NCBI RefSeq assembly: GCF_900109345.1
Contig: NZ_FNZN01000014.1
Span: 1 to 64,000, forward strand
Length of the DNA stretch: 64,000 nucleotides
Reading direction: 5' to 3'
From: Maribacter orientalis
GTDB lineage: Bacteria > Bacteroidota > Bacteroidia > Flavobacteriales > Flavobacteriaceae
Below, one piece after another: positions 38,744 through 47,614 of this stretch. Each line of letters opens with the position of its first letter. The stretch's first letter is position 1. The notes below the pieces were generated by a model, which was given only the letters and a program-made list of their open reading frames with translations, had not been told where the DNA came from and ran no database searches. Both the position numbers and the translations under genes were made by a program.

Positions 38744-40868
38744 CCAATGCAAAGGCAATAATCTGATTTCCTTTTTTGGTTCCTAATTTTTCGCCTCCAC
38801 AAGCGAGAACGATATACTGTTTGCCCTTGTATTCATATGTACTTGGTGTGGCAAATGAAGCTGCAGGCAGTTCATATTCCCATAGAAGTTCACCAGTTGT
38901 TTTATTAAATGCCCTAAAAAAACCATCTTTTGTGGCGGCAATAAGCAATAGTCCGTTTTGGGTAATGATTGGCCCGCCATAATTTTCAGTTCCAGTGGTA
39001 GGGAAACCTTTTTCTTTTAGTGACATGGTTTCCCCAAAGGGAATAGACCATAAAAAATCACCTGAATTTAAATCGATAGCGTTTAGTGTTCCCCAAGGTG
39101 GTGATAGCCCAGGTAAGCCATTACTATCTAAAAACTTAGTATAGCCACCATGTAAGTATGGGTTCTCTTCTAAGGTGTTGGCAATTTCCTTTTTTCCTTG
39201 AGGCTCTGAAGGCTGCTCCTCATTGAACAGAAATTGAAGCAAAGCATCTTTTTCTATATTGGACAATGTTGGAAAACCGGTCATCATACCTTTGCCTTGA
39301 GTAACAATAGAGACTACCTCTTCTTTGCTTCTCTTAAGATTAATATCTACTAGAGAAGGAAAACCGCTAGCTACTAAACCTTTTCTATCTGACTGATGAC
39401 AAGTAGCACATTTACTACTATAAATTCGTTTACCTAAGGGCATTTCTGGAGCATTTGCTTCATTGACCTTCATCTTTAAATTCCAAGCCATTTCATTGGA
39501 ATTCACGTATAAAATTCCATCTTCAGGATCAACACCTGCACCTCCCCATTCAGCGCCCCCATCATAACCAGGAAGCAATAAGGTAGGTTCAAGACTAGGT
39601 GGATTATACACTTCTTTTTCTGCAGACTCAAAAAATTCTAAAAGCTCCTCCTTATTCTCGGCATAAGGGCTGATATCCTTTTTTGTTAGCTCATTTGATT
39701 GTCGCGCAAAAGGCTTCGGTTTTGTGGGAACAGGTTGTGTAGGCCAAGATACTTCACCAGTTAATGTTGAAGGTGAAACAGGTACTTCTTCAATATCAAA
39801 CAAAGGCTCCCCTGTTAAACGATCAAATAGGAAAACATATCCTTGTTTGGTGACTTGTGCCACCGCTTTTATTTTTTGACCATTATGATTTACTGTTAAC
39901 AAATTAGGTGGGGCCGGAGGATCGCGGTCCCAAATATCATGATGGGTGAATTGAAAATGCCAAATGTACTCGCCTGTATTTGCATTTAAAGCCACTAATG
40001 AATTAGCGAAGAGGTTGCTTCCCAAACGGTCACCACCATAAAAGTCTGGTGCAGCAGAACCTGTTGGCACATAAATGATTTCTGCTTCTTCGTCTAATGC
40101 CATACCCGCCCAGTTATTGGCAGCACCAACCATTGGGCTTTTATAGGCGTTGGGGTCTACCCAAGTCTCATACCCTAATTCTCCTGGGTGAGGTATTGTG
40201 TGAAATACCCATTCTGGTTTACCGGTAATTATATTAAAAGCCATAACATCACCTGGTGCTGCATCAGAACCTTCAGATATACGTAATGGCATTACAATAA
40301 TGTCTTTAAAAACAGTACCAGGGGTGTTTGAGATAACGAACTTATCTTTGGCCGATTCAGGCATTCCTGAACGCATATCTATTTTGCCATTGTTACCAAA
40401 AGAGGTAATAGGTAATCCGGTGAGCGCATCAAGAGCATAAAGATCAGCACCACGTGTGCATAGAATACGCTTGTCATTTCCTTTTTCCCAATAAGAGACA
40501 CCTCTACTTGTAGAATGCCAAACTTGAACCGAATCGCCGAATTGCCATAGTTCATTACCGGTTTCAGCATGAAGTGCTACTACGCGTAATGCTGCAGTTA
40601 CCCCATAGACAAGGCTATCAACAACCAAAGGATTCATTTGCATTTGTCCCCAATCGGGCGCTTCGTATCGCCAAACAACTTCTAATTGCGAGACATTTTG
40701 AGGTGTAATTTGGTTAAGGCTCGTAAAATGACTTCTACCAGAATCACCTAAATAGGATGACCATGTAGTATACATCTTATTATCTTTTAATGAAGTTTCT
40801 TCATTACAACCAACAAGAATGCAAAGCGATAGAATAAAAAATATAATTAAATAGGAGGTAATCCTCAT
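38733..40868 (-). CDS. PQQ-dependent dehydrogenase lipoprotein with cytochrome c domain
   Basis: 711 residues. The lipoprotein signal ends ILVGC (C21). An eight-bladed PQQ beta-propeller follows, with W-motif blades (RVVALHAETGNELWQF, LVALNANTGEYIWHFQ, 'FRAFNKTTGELLWEYELP'). A c-type haem domain (about 475-550) is inserted before the last blades; the haem site is CATCH and a likely Met ligand is in MMTGFPTL. The family oxidises sugars or alcohols at the cell surface and passes electrons to the respiratory chain. The C-terminal GKQYIVLACGGEKLGTKKGN resembles glucose/quinate-type dehydrogenases. No PQQ biosynthesis gene is visible, so PQQ may be imported. The S10 peptidase gene is 19 nt upstream on the same strand. 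Confidence 0.9.
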   Translation of the reverse strand: MRITSYLIIFFILSLCILVGCNEETSLKDNKMYTTWSSYLGDSGRSHFTSLNQITPQNVSQLEVVWRYEAPDWGQMQMNPLVVDSLVYGVTAALRVVALHAETGNELWQFGDSVQVWHSTSRGVSYWEKGNDKRILCTRGADLYALDALTGLPITSFGNNGKIDMRSGMPESAKDKFVISNTPGTVFKDIIVMPLRISEGSDAAPGDVMAFNIITGKPEWVFHTIPHPGELGYETWVDPNAYKSPMVGAANNWAGMALDEEAEIIYVPTGSAAPDFYGGDRLGSNLFANSLVALNANTGEYIWHFQFTHHDIWDRDPPAPPNLLTVNHNGQKIKAVAQVTKQGYVFLFDRLTGEPLFDIEEVPVSPSTLTGEVSWPTQPVPTKPKPFARQSNELTKKDISPYAENKEELLEFFESAEKEVYNPPSLEPTLLLPGYDGGAEWGGAGVDPEDGILYVNSNEMAWNLKMKVNEANAPEMPLGKRIYSSKCATCHQSDRKGLVASGFPSLVDINLKRSKEEVVSIVTQGKGMMTGFPTLSNIEKDALLQFLFNEEQPSEPQGKKEIANTLEENPYLHGGYTKFLDSNGLPGLSPPWGTLNAIDLNSGDFLWSIPFGETMSLKEKGFPTTGTENYGGPIITQNGLLLIAATKDGFFRAFNKTTGELLWEYELPAASFATPSTYEYKGKQYIVLACGGEKLGTKKGNQIIAFALANP

Positions 40869-40887
40869 AAGATGCTATTTCTAATAC

Positions 40888-42393
40888 TTAATTAGTACTT
40901 ATAAATTCACGAATATCTTTACTTAACTGAATTAAATCTGGTTCGTGGGTATACATCATATGACCCGCTTCGTAGTACTTCATTTGAACACGTTCTTTCA
41001 CAATTCCGTTTCTATCAAAAGTGTATTCCGCATCAAAAAATGGAGTAATTAAATCATAATAACCACTTGCCACCATTACTTTCATTGCAGTGTTTCTACG
41101 CATAGTTTCCCCTAAAGCTGGAGCTGTATTTACCGGCATTGGCTCCCAATATTGAGTGTCCGGCACAGTTCTCCAGCGCCAATTTGAACCACCACCAGAT
41201 GTAATATAAGGTCTGTCCATTTTTATTTTTAATTCTGATGCAAAGTAATGGTTAAGACTTGCGGTATAGGCAGCACTAATTTGGTAGCTGGCAGCATCCC
41301 CTAAATGAGGCTTTTCAGACACCTTATCTTCTTCGTCCCCCATAAATCGTCCGTCAAGACGACCAATAGCCAATCCTTTATCCAATAATAATTGTTTTTG
41401 AAAGCGACCCATTAGTATTCTTAGGTTTGAACGAAGTATGTAGGTTTTGTCAAGCCCAGTAAAATAGGATAGCTTTTCAGCGATTGCATTTTTTTCTTCA
41501 TCAGTAAGCAAATTACCTTTATAAAGTGCAGGAACATAAGTGCTATAAGTAAAATCACGACATTCTTGAGTAAAACTTTCCAGTGTTTTACCTTGTCCGG
41601 CTTTTTTGTGATACCATGCAGTGGCAGCCATACTTGGTAAATAGGTGATAAATGAAGTAATGTTATTTGGTTCTGATGTAGAGCCCGCATAATCGAGTGC
41701 TTGAGAAATTAATATCATTCCGTTCAAAGCCATATTTTGTCCGGATTCTTCCAAAGCTTTGCCAAGAGCTGCGGCACGTGTAGTTCCATAACTTTCACCT
41801 GCCAAATATTTAGGAGAAAACCAGCGCTCGTTTTCTGTTACCCATTTACGAATAAATTGGGCGAACGAACCTACATCTTCTTTAAGTCCGTAGAAATCTT
41901 TCCCCTCACCTTTTCCAACTAATCTACTATACCCTGTACCTACAGGGTCAATGAAGACTAAATCGGTTAGGTCTAATAAACCATTTTCATTGTTTACTAG
42001 GTTGTATGGTGCTGCACCATCATCATTTTTGGCGTCAGAATCTACCTTTACTATTTTAGGTCCAAAAAACCCCATATGCAACCACATGGAAGCAGAGCCT
42101 GGGCCACCATTAAAAACGAAAGTTACAGGTCGTTTAGTGACATCACCCATCGATGTTTTGGTGTATGCAACCGACCAAAAAGAGGCTATTGAATCACCAT
42201 CTTTATTCGTTAGAAAAGTTTCTTTTGCAGTAGTAGTATAATCAATGGTTTTACCGCCAAAGACTCCTTGATGTTTTGTGATGAAAGATTTAGCTTCTGG
42301 AATTGCTTTAGGGGTTGATTCTTTTTTAGTCTCTTGCCCCTGTGATAGCAGACATATTAGTAAGCTACTGGTTATTAAAAAAAAGTTTCGCAT
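40888..42393 (-). CDS. Secreted S10-family serine carboxypeptidase
   Basis: 501 residues. A signal peptide (about 1-19, ending LLSQGQ) is followed by the alpha/beta-hydrolase carboxypeptidase fold. FVFNGGPGSASMWLHMGFFG supplies the oxyanion and substrate block. The catalytic Ser is in LAGESYGTTRAAAL, Asp in ASGYYDLITPF and His in YEAGHMMYTHEPDL. It removes C-terminal residues from peptides in the periplasm or outside the cell. It lies 19 nt before the PQQ-dehydrogenase gene and probably forms an operon with it. Confidence 0.92.
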   Translation of the reverse strand: MRNFFLITSSLLICLLSQGQETKKESTPKAIPEAKSFITKHQGVFGGKTIDYTTTAKETFLTNKDGDSIASFWSVAYTKTSMGDVTKRPVTFVFNGGPGSASMWLHMGFFGPKIVKVDSDAKNDDGAAPYNLVNNENGLLDLTDLVFIDPVGTGYSRLVGKGEGKDFYGLKEDVGSFAQFIRKWVTENERWFSPKYLAGESYGTTRAAALGKALEESGQNMALNGMILISQALDYAGSTSEPNNITSFITYLPSMAATAWYHKKAGQGKTLESFTQECRDFTYSTYVPALYKGNLLTDEEKNAIAEKLSYFTGLDKTYILRSNLRILMGRFQKQLLLDKGLAIGRLDGRFMGDEEDKVSEKPHLGDAASYQISAAYTASLNHYFASELKIKMDRPYITSGGGSNWRWRTVPDTQYWEPMPVNTAPALGETMRRNTAMKVMVASGYYDLITPFFDAEYTFDRNGIVKERVQMKYYEAGHMMYTHEPDLIQLSKDIREFISTN

Positions 42394-42519
42394 AATTTGA
42401 ATTGCTAAATATGTGAGGTTTTAATTTGTCAATTTAAAAGTAGGGATAAAATATGAACAGTTACTTTTTTCATTTAAATCAATTACATTTAAGAGAAAGT
42501 CCAAATAAATCGAAAAATA

Positions 42520-43626
42520 ATGGCTCAATTATCTGCACCAATTTCTGAACGACTTTATTCTTTGGATGTGTTTAGAGGGGTGATTATGTTTTTATTAATA
42601 GGGGAAGCAGCAGGATTTCACCATCACTTTTTCGAACTTACCCAAGGCACATTTTTAGAACCGTTGGCATTACAATTGCACCATCATCCGTGGAACGGAT
42701 TGCGGTTTTGGGACCTAATTCAGCCTTTTTTTATGTTTATTGTGGGGGTAGCTATGCCTTTTTCGCTGCGAAAACGTCTTGCAACAGGTAATAGAAAAAA
42801 TGTAACTAAGCATATTTTAAAACGATGCTTTCTTTTGTTCAGCTTTGGTGTCTTATTGCATTGTGTTTATAACCATGCCTTGGTTTGGGAATTATGGAAT
42901 GTTTTAGTGCAATTGGCATTTACTATTTTGATAGCCTACGCCATTATGGACATGTCACATAAAAATCAAATAATTATATCTGTAGCACTGTTGGTTCTGA
43001 CAGAACTTTTATATAGAAGTTATAACCCCGAAGCACCCTATGCAGAAGGGCATGATAGTTTTGGTTCCTATGTTGATATGTTGGTAATGGGAAAGGTAAA
43101 TAGTGGCTATTGGGTTTTTGTAAACTTTATTCCTACTGCAGCACACACCATTTGGGGCGTATTATGTGGACAATTATTATTACAGAACAAATTGGCATCT
43201 TACAAACTAAAAACTTTTCTGATTTGGGGAATTTCAATCTTGATATTAGGTATTGTCTTAGATGTTTTAAACATTACTCCTATAATTAAACGCATTGCGA
43301 CAACCTCTTTCACCCTAACTTCTGGTGGTTTGGCTATCTTAACCTTAGCCTTTTTCTATTGGGTTATAGATGTAAGGGCTGACCATAAAAAATGGGGCGC
43401 TGTGTTTTCGGTAGTAGGAACCAATGCCATATTCATTTATCTATTTGCCGAAACAGTAGGTGTACAATGGTTTAGAGATTTTGGCTTAATATGGACGGAC
43501 GGGGTATTAGCACCATTTGGTGTATCAGAAGAACTTATCTTAGTCTTTAACTCACTGGTTGTATTATTTATTTTTTGGTTTATCACCTCCTTTTTAGACA
43601 AGAAAAAAATTTATTTCAAAATATGA
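42520..43626 (+). CDS. DUF5009 / heparan-alpha-glucosaminide N-acetyltransferase-like membrane protein
   Basis: 368 residues with about ten predicted membrane helices. ERLYSLDVFRGVIMFLLI at the start, the His-rich loop (HHHFFEL and LQLHHHPWNGLRFWDLIQPF), then FMFIVGVAMPFSLRKR are hallmarks of the acyltransferase group that includes lysosomal HGSNAT. Members transfer acetyl groups to sugars across a membrane. DUF5009 proteins in Bacteroidota often lie near secreted glycan-degrading functions. The neighbours here are a PIG-L deacetylase and a DUF1080 lipoprotein downstream, consistent with amino-sugar metabolism. The substrate is inferred, not seen. Confidence 0.85.
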   Translation: MAQLSAPISERLYSLDVFRGVIMFLLIGEAAGFHHHFFELTQGTFLEPLALQLHHHPWNGLRFWDLIQPFFMFIVGVAMPFSLRKRLATGNRKNVTKHILKRCFLLFSFGVLLHCVYNHALVWELWNVLVQLAFTILIAYAIMDMSHKNQIIISVALLVLTELLYRSYNPEAPYAEGHDSFGSYVDMLVMGKVNSGYWVFVNFIPTAAHTIWGVLCGQLLLQNKLASYKLKTFLIWGISILILGIVLDVLNITPIIKRIATTSFTLTSGGLAILTLAFFYWVIDVRADHKKWGAVFSVVGTNAIFIYLFAETVGVQWFRDFGLIWTDGVLAPFGVSEELILVFNSLVVLFIFWFITSFLDKKKIYFKI

Positions 43627-43760
43627 ATTGTTAAGTACATAAAAACACAACACTTGAATTCCACTTTTCATCATCTAGTAAAAGCATTAACATTACAAAT
43701 TTGTTACACAACAGTATAAAAAAGTGTAAATCAAACAACATTTGTTATATTCATAAGTAA

Positions 43761-43767
43761 AAGGAGG
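43761..43767 (+). promoter_or_regulatory. Strong Shine-Dalgarno sequence before the PIG-L gene
   Basis: AAGGAGG, 4 nt before ATG at 43772. Other starts in this window have AT-rich leaders without such a motif, so this one is unusual. It supports the start chosen. Confidence 0.6.
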
Positions 43768-43771
43768 CATT

Positions 43772-44611
43772 ATGAACAATAAAAAAGGGGCATTTTTAAT
43801 TTTCATTGGGCACCATTCTTTAATTCTTATTTTTCTTACAACATTATTACTTTTTGAAACAGGTGAACTACAAGGTCAAAAACCTTTTGAAGGCAAGTCC
43901 GTTATGGCAGTATTTGCACACCCGGATGATGAAAGTACGATTGCCCCAATTTTGGCAAGGTACACAAGGGAAGGCGCTAAGGTATATTTGGTAATTGTTA
44001 CTGACGGCAGATATGGCACAAATGATTTTCATGACCATATAGCGGGCGAAACTTTGGTTGTTACTCGTAAAGAAGAAATGAAGTGTGCCGCTAATCAATT
44101 AGGTGCAGAATTAATACATTTAGATTATCACGACCAGTTAAAGGCCGATGAAGGCTATGATGGCCATGTACCATATGCAAGAGCCATTATTTTAGAATTG
44201 AAAGATATTATTCAGAGAATTAGGCCAGATGTTTTAATCACTTGGGGTCCAGATGGTGGCTCAACCCATATGGACCATAGGTTAGTAGGAGCATCGGTAA
44301 CACAGGTATATTTAAGTAGTGAATGGCAAAAGCCTATGTACTTGTTCTTTTATGGCACACCTACTGAATCAATAGATGACGCTGACACCAAAACACTGAG
44401 AGGACAACATAAGAAATACTTACGAACTAAAATTTCATATTCAGTGGCAGATCTTCGTACAGCATTTGATTCCTACAAATGTCATTATAGCCAAATAGAC
44501 CCTAACTTAACCAAAGAAGAATTTATGAATAGAAGAAATAAAAACGAACGAATCATTTATTTGAGAAAGTTTGAAGCACCATCAAAAGATGCTGATTCTG
44601 TCTTTGAATAG
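43772..44611 (+). CDS. PIG-L family deacetylase, exported
   Basis: 279 residues. One N-terminal hydrophobic segment (about 8-28) is a signal or anchor. The catalytic zinc motif is VFAHPDDESTIAP (HPDDE), with a second zinc ligand in THMDHRLVG. Family members remove N-acetyl groups from GlcNAc-containing substrates, for example GlcNAc-PI, mycothiol or bacillithiol precursors, or chitin-like oligosaccharides. Export and the DUF5009 and DUF1080 neighbours favour an extracytoplasmic sugar substrate. The start has a strong Shine-Dalgarno sequence. Confidence 0.9.
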   Translation: MNNKKGAFLIFIGHHSLILIFLTTLLLFETGELQGQKPFEGKSVMAVFAHPDDESTIAPILARYTREGAKVYLVIVTDGRYGTNDFHDHIAGETLVVTRKEEMKCAANQLGAELIHLDYHDQLKADEGYDGHVPYARAIILELKDIIQRIRPDVLITWGPDGGSTHMDHRLVGASVTQVYLSSEWQKPMYLFFYGTPTESIDDADTKTLRGQHKKYLRTKISYSVADLRTAFDSYKCHYSQIDPNLTKEEFMNRRNKNERIIYLRKFEAPSKDADSVFE

Positions 44612-44662
44612 TTAAGTTTTGTAGTACATAAAATTTATCCGATTAATCCTAAAAACCAATAA

Positions 44663-45541
44663 ATGAAAACAGTAGTACTTAAAACAAGTTTCCTTTATAC
44701 AGCTTTGCTTTTCATAGTAGGTTGTGGTATAACAAATTCTCAACAAGTAGAAGGCGGCGATTGGGAAACCATGTTTAATGGAGAAGACCTAAAAGGGTGG
44801 ACCACAAAAATTCATCATTATGAAGTTGGTGATAATTATGGAGATACATTTAGAGCTGAGGATGGCATGGTAAAAGTGCGCTATGATCAGTATGAAGGTG
44901 AGTTTAACGAGCGTTTTTCACATTTGTATTATGACAAACCCTTTTCGGATTTTCATTTAACCATGCAATACAGGTTTGTTGGTGAACTTTATCAAGGAGC
45001 GCCAGAGTACACTCTAAAGAATAGTGGTATTATGTTTCATTCACAAGACCCAAAAACGATGCTTAAAGAGCAAGACTGGCCAATTTCTGTTGAAATGCAA
45101 TTTTTGGCAGGCATAGAAGAGGGTAAAGAACGACCTACGGGCAATATGTGCTCTCCGGGTACCGATGTTGTCTATGAAGGTAAAATAGACCCTAGACACT
45201 GTATTAATTCGAGTTCAGACACCTATTTTGGAGATCAATGGGTGACAGCCGAATTAATTGTATATCATGATTCATTAGTCAAGCACATCATTAATGGAAA
45301 AACAGTATTAGAATATACTAAGCCACAAATTGGAGGAGAAGTAGCAAATGGCTATGACCCTAAAATTAAGCAAGATGGTAAGCCTTTAAAAGAAGGCTTG
45401 ATAGCACTACAAAGCGAAGGTCAACCTATCGATTTTAGGGATATTAAAATCAGGAATTTAAAAGGGTGTACAGATCCTAAGGCTAAAAACTATAAAGAGT
45501 ACTACATTGTTTCAGATGCTAAATCGTGCTCTTATAATTAG
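44663..45541 (+). CDS. DUF1080 (3-keto-disaccharide hydrolase-type) lipoprotein
   Basis: 292 residues. The lipoprotein signal ends FIVGC (C21). A concanavalin-like beta-sandwich DUF1080 domain (about 30-265) opens with WETMFNGEDLKGWTTKIHHY and closes with GLIALQSEGQPIDFRDIKIR. A C-terminal tail GCTDPKAKNYKEYYI ending KSCSYN is a frequent Bacteroidota extension. The domain is now associated with hydrolysis of 3-keto-glycosides, which would fit the surface PQQ dehydrogenase encoded nearby. That functional link is inference. It converges on the S41 protease gene with a 7-nt gap. Confidence 0.88.
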   Translation: MKTVVLKTSFLYTALLFIVGCGITNSQQVEGGDWETMFNGEDLKGWTTKIHHYEVGDNYGDTFRAEDGMVKVRYDQYEGEFNERFSHLYYDKPFSDFHLTMQYRFVGELYQGAPEYTLKNSGIMFHSQDPKTMLKEQDWPISVEMQFLAGIEEGKERPTGNMCSPGTDVVYEGKIDPRHCINSSSDTYFGDQWVTAELIVYHDSLVKHIINGKTVLEYTKPQIGGEVANGYDPKIKQDGKPLKEGLIALQSEGQPIDFRDIKIRNLKGCTDPKAKNYKEYYIVSDAKSCSYN

Positions 45542-45548
45542 ATGATTT

Positions 45549-47177
45549 CTATTTTAAAATAGCGCTATACTTAGAAGTATTTCCTAATAATTCTGTTGCT
45601 GCTAAAATAGCGTCATCGTTATTTAAATAATACTGGTATAAACCATCTCTATAGAAGTATCGTTTTACGATTTCATCTTCTAGGTTTTTTTGAATCTCAC
45701 TTTGGTATTTGTCAAGGGCATTTATTTTCCCTTTTTCTATATTCGCCAAAAGTGTTTTATAACTATCCTTAACGTCGCTACCTAAAAAATCATTTTCATC
45801 TCCTGAAAGTGCAATTTTAATAGCCTTTTCTGCTTTGGTCTCAAAAGAGAAACTACTTTTCTTTACATCATTTTTAAAAGCACTAAAATCGGCATCTGTA
45901 AATTTAAAATCTGTAACCGAGTTGAATTTATGCGCATAAAAGTAATTGGTAGCATAATCAAAAATAACGTTGTTTTGAAGTAAGGCCAATGTAAGATCAT
46001 TAGTTTTAGAGGTAGCCACTTCAATGTCAGGTAGAATTCCCCCACCATCTTGTACTTTTCTGCCGTTACGTGTAGCGAAATCAGTATATGTTGTGTTTCT
46101 TACTGCATTGCCACTTTCGTCTCTATTCCAATAATCCAATGCTTGAATACAGCGACCAGAAGCAGTGTAGTATCTTGAAATGGTTACTTTTAATTGTGTC
46201 CCGTACGTTAATTTTAAGGGGCGTTGAACTAGGCCTTTTCCAAAACTTCTTGCGCCCATGATTACCGCCCTATCTAAATCTTGCAAGCTGCCCGATACAA
46301 TTTCACTTGCCGAAGCGCTGCTGCCATTTACTAAAACCACTAGAGGAATATCCTCATCTACAGGTTGATTATTGGTATGGTATTCACGATTAAATTTTTT
46401 GACTTTAGATTTAGTTGTTACCACTAATTCCCCTTTATGAACGAAAAGATTAGTCACATTAATAGCTTCAGAAAGTAACCCGCCAGGGTTATCTCTAAGG
46501 TCTAGTATTATTTTTTCGGCACCTTTTCCTTTTAAGTCCAACAAGGCGGCCTTTGTTTGTTCAGATGCTTTTGCATTGAATTTTGCTAGTACGATATAAC
46601 CAGTTTTATCATCGATCATATTAAAGTAGGGAACCGCATCAACCTCTATACCTTCACGAGTAATAGTTGTTGTATTTGTTTTGCCCTGTCTTTTATATGT
46701 TACGGTCACTGTTGAACCGTTAGCACCTTTTAAGAGCTCACTGGCATTTTCTTCGAAATCAGCCACTTTGATATCTCCAATCTGTATGATCTCGTCTCCC
46801 GCTTTTAAACCAGCCTTATCTGCCGGATATCCTTGGTGTGGCTCTATGATTAACAACTTATCTTTAAATGAGCGAACCATTGCGCCTATGCCAGAATATT
46901 CACCTGCATTATTTATGCGATAGGTTTCAACATCTTGTTCGTTTAAAAACTTGGTGTACGGATCCAATTCCTCTAACATGTTTTTAATGGCGGTATCCAT
47001 TAATTCTGCAGGGTTGGTTTCATCCACATAATTCATGTTCAATTCTTTGAACAGGGTGGTGAAAATTTCTATTTGCTTCGCTATTTCAAAAAAGTCACTT
47101 TTATAACTACTTCCTACAAAAAGAAAGACAATCGCTATAACGGGTACAAGTACTTTTTTACTGAGTATTTTTTTCAT
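45549..47177 (-). CDS. S41-family C-terminal processing protease with PDZ domain
   Basis: 542 residues. An N-terminal signal or anchor (about 7-22, VLVPVIAIVFLFVG) precedes a PDZ domain (about 85-165; SGIGAMV, GYPADKAGLKAGDEI). In the tail-specific protease core DNPGGLLSEAI and GSSASASEIVSGSLQD hold the catalytic Ser, and GARSFGKGLVQ the Lys of the Ser-Lys dyad. These enzymes trim periplasmic or envelope proteins from the C-terminus. The start codon overlaps the end of rnpA by 20 nt; I recall rnpA-S41 as a recurrent pair in Flavobacteriaceae. Confidence 0.93.
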   Translation of the reverse strand: MKKILSKKVLVPVIAIVFLFVGSSYKSDFFEIAKQIEIFTTLFKELNMNYVDETNPAELMDTAIKNMLEELDPYTKFLNEQDVETYRINNAGEYSGIGAMVRSFKDKLLIIEPHQGYPADKAGLKAGDEIIQIGDIKVADFEENASELLKGANGSTVTVTYKRQGKTNTTTITREGIEVDAVPYFNMIDDKTGYIVLAKFNAKASEQTKAALLDLKGKGAEKIILDLRDNPGGLLSEAINVTNLFVHKGELVVTTKSKVKKFNREYHTNNQPVDEDIPLVVLVNGSSASASEIVSGSLQDLDRAVIMGARSFGKGLVQRPLKLTYGTQLKVTISRYYTASGRCIQALDYWNRDESGNAVRNTTYTDFATRNGRKVQDGGGILPDIEVATSKTNDLTLALLQNNVIFDYATNYFYAHKFNSVTDFKFTDADFSAFKNDVKKSSFSFETKAEKAIKIALSGDENDFLGSDVKDSYKTLLANIEKGKINALDKYQSEIQKNLEDEIVKRYFYRDGLYQYYLNNDDAILAATELLGNTSKYSAILK

Positions 47178-47541
47178 TAATCTGGAGCTTAAACTTGTTC
47201 AATACGAGCTTCATTTTCTGGTCTAATAGCTCAAAGGAAGGCATATCCTTACTAAGGTATAAAAATAGAAACGCAAAGTTTGCATCTGTATTGTTAAAAA
47301 CCAATCCTTTATTAAGTCTGTAAGACTCTCGTAATAGACGCTTTATTCTATTTCTTTTAACGGCACTTTTAAAATTCCTCTTAGATACAGTAACTCCGGT
47401 TTGTATAGGAGCTTCCTTCTTTTCAGTAGAGATATAAATTAATTTCAACGGATATACGGAAACACCCTTGCCTTCCTCAAACAATTGTGTGAAGAGCTTT
47501 TTACTTTTAAGTTTTTCCTTTTTACCGAAGGATACATCCAT
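47158..47541 (-). CDS. rnpA: Ribonuclease P protein component
   Basis: 127 residues. The protein subunit of RNase P, which processes tRNA 5' ends. The RNR motif is intact (SAVKRNRIKRLLRESYRL), and KSKKLFTQLFEEGKGVSVYP plus IQTGVTVSKRNF give the remaining fold. No rpmH (L34) gene lies upstream, unlike the order in many other phyla. The 3' end overlaps the S41 protease start by 20 nt, implying coupled translation. Confidence 0.95.
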   Translation of the reverse strand: MDVSFGKKEKLKSKKLFTQLFEEGKGVSVYPLKLIYISTEKKEAPIQTGVTVSKRNFKSAVKRNRIKRLLRESYRLNKGLVFNNTDANFAFLFLYLSKDMPSFELLDQKMKLVLNKFKLQINEKNTQ

Positions 47542-47614
47542 TCCGAAATAATTATTATAAATATTTTACCCCTTCAAAAGGAAGCATTGATATCTTAAAC
47601 AGTGCTATATCCAA

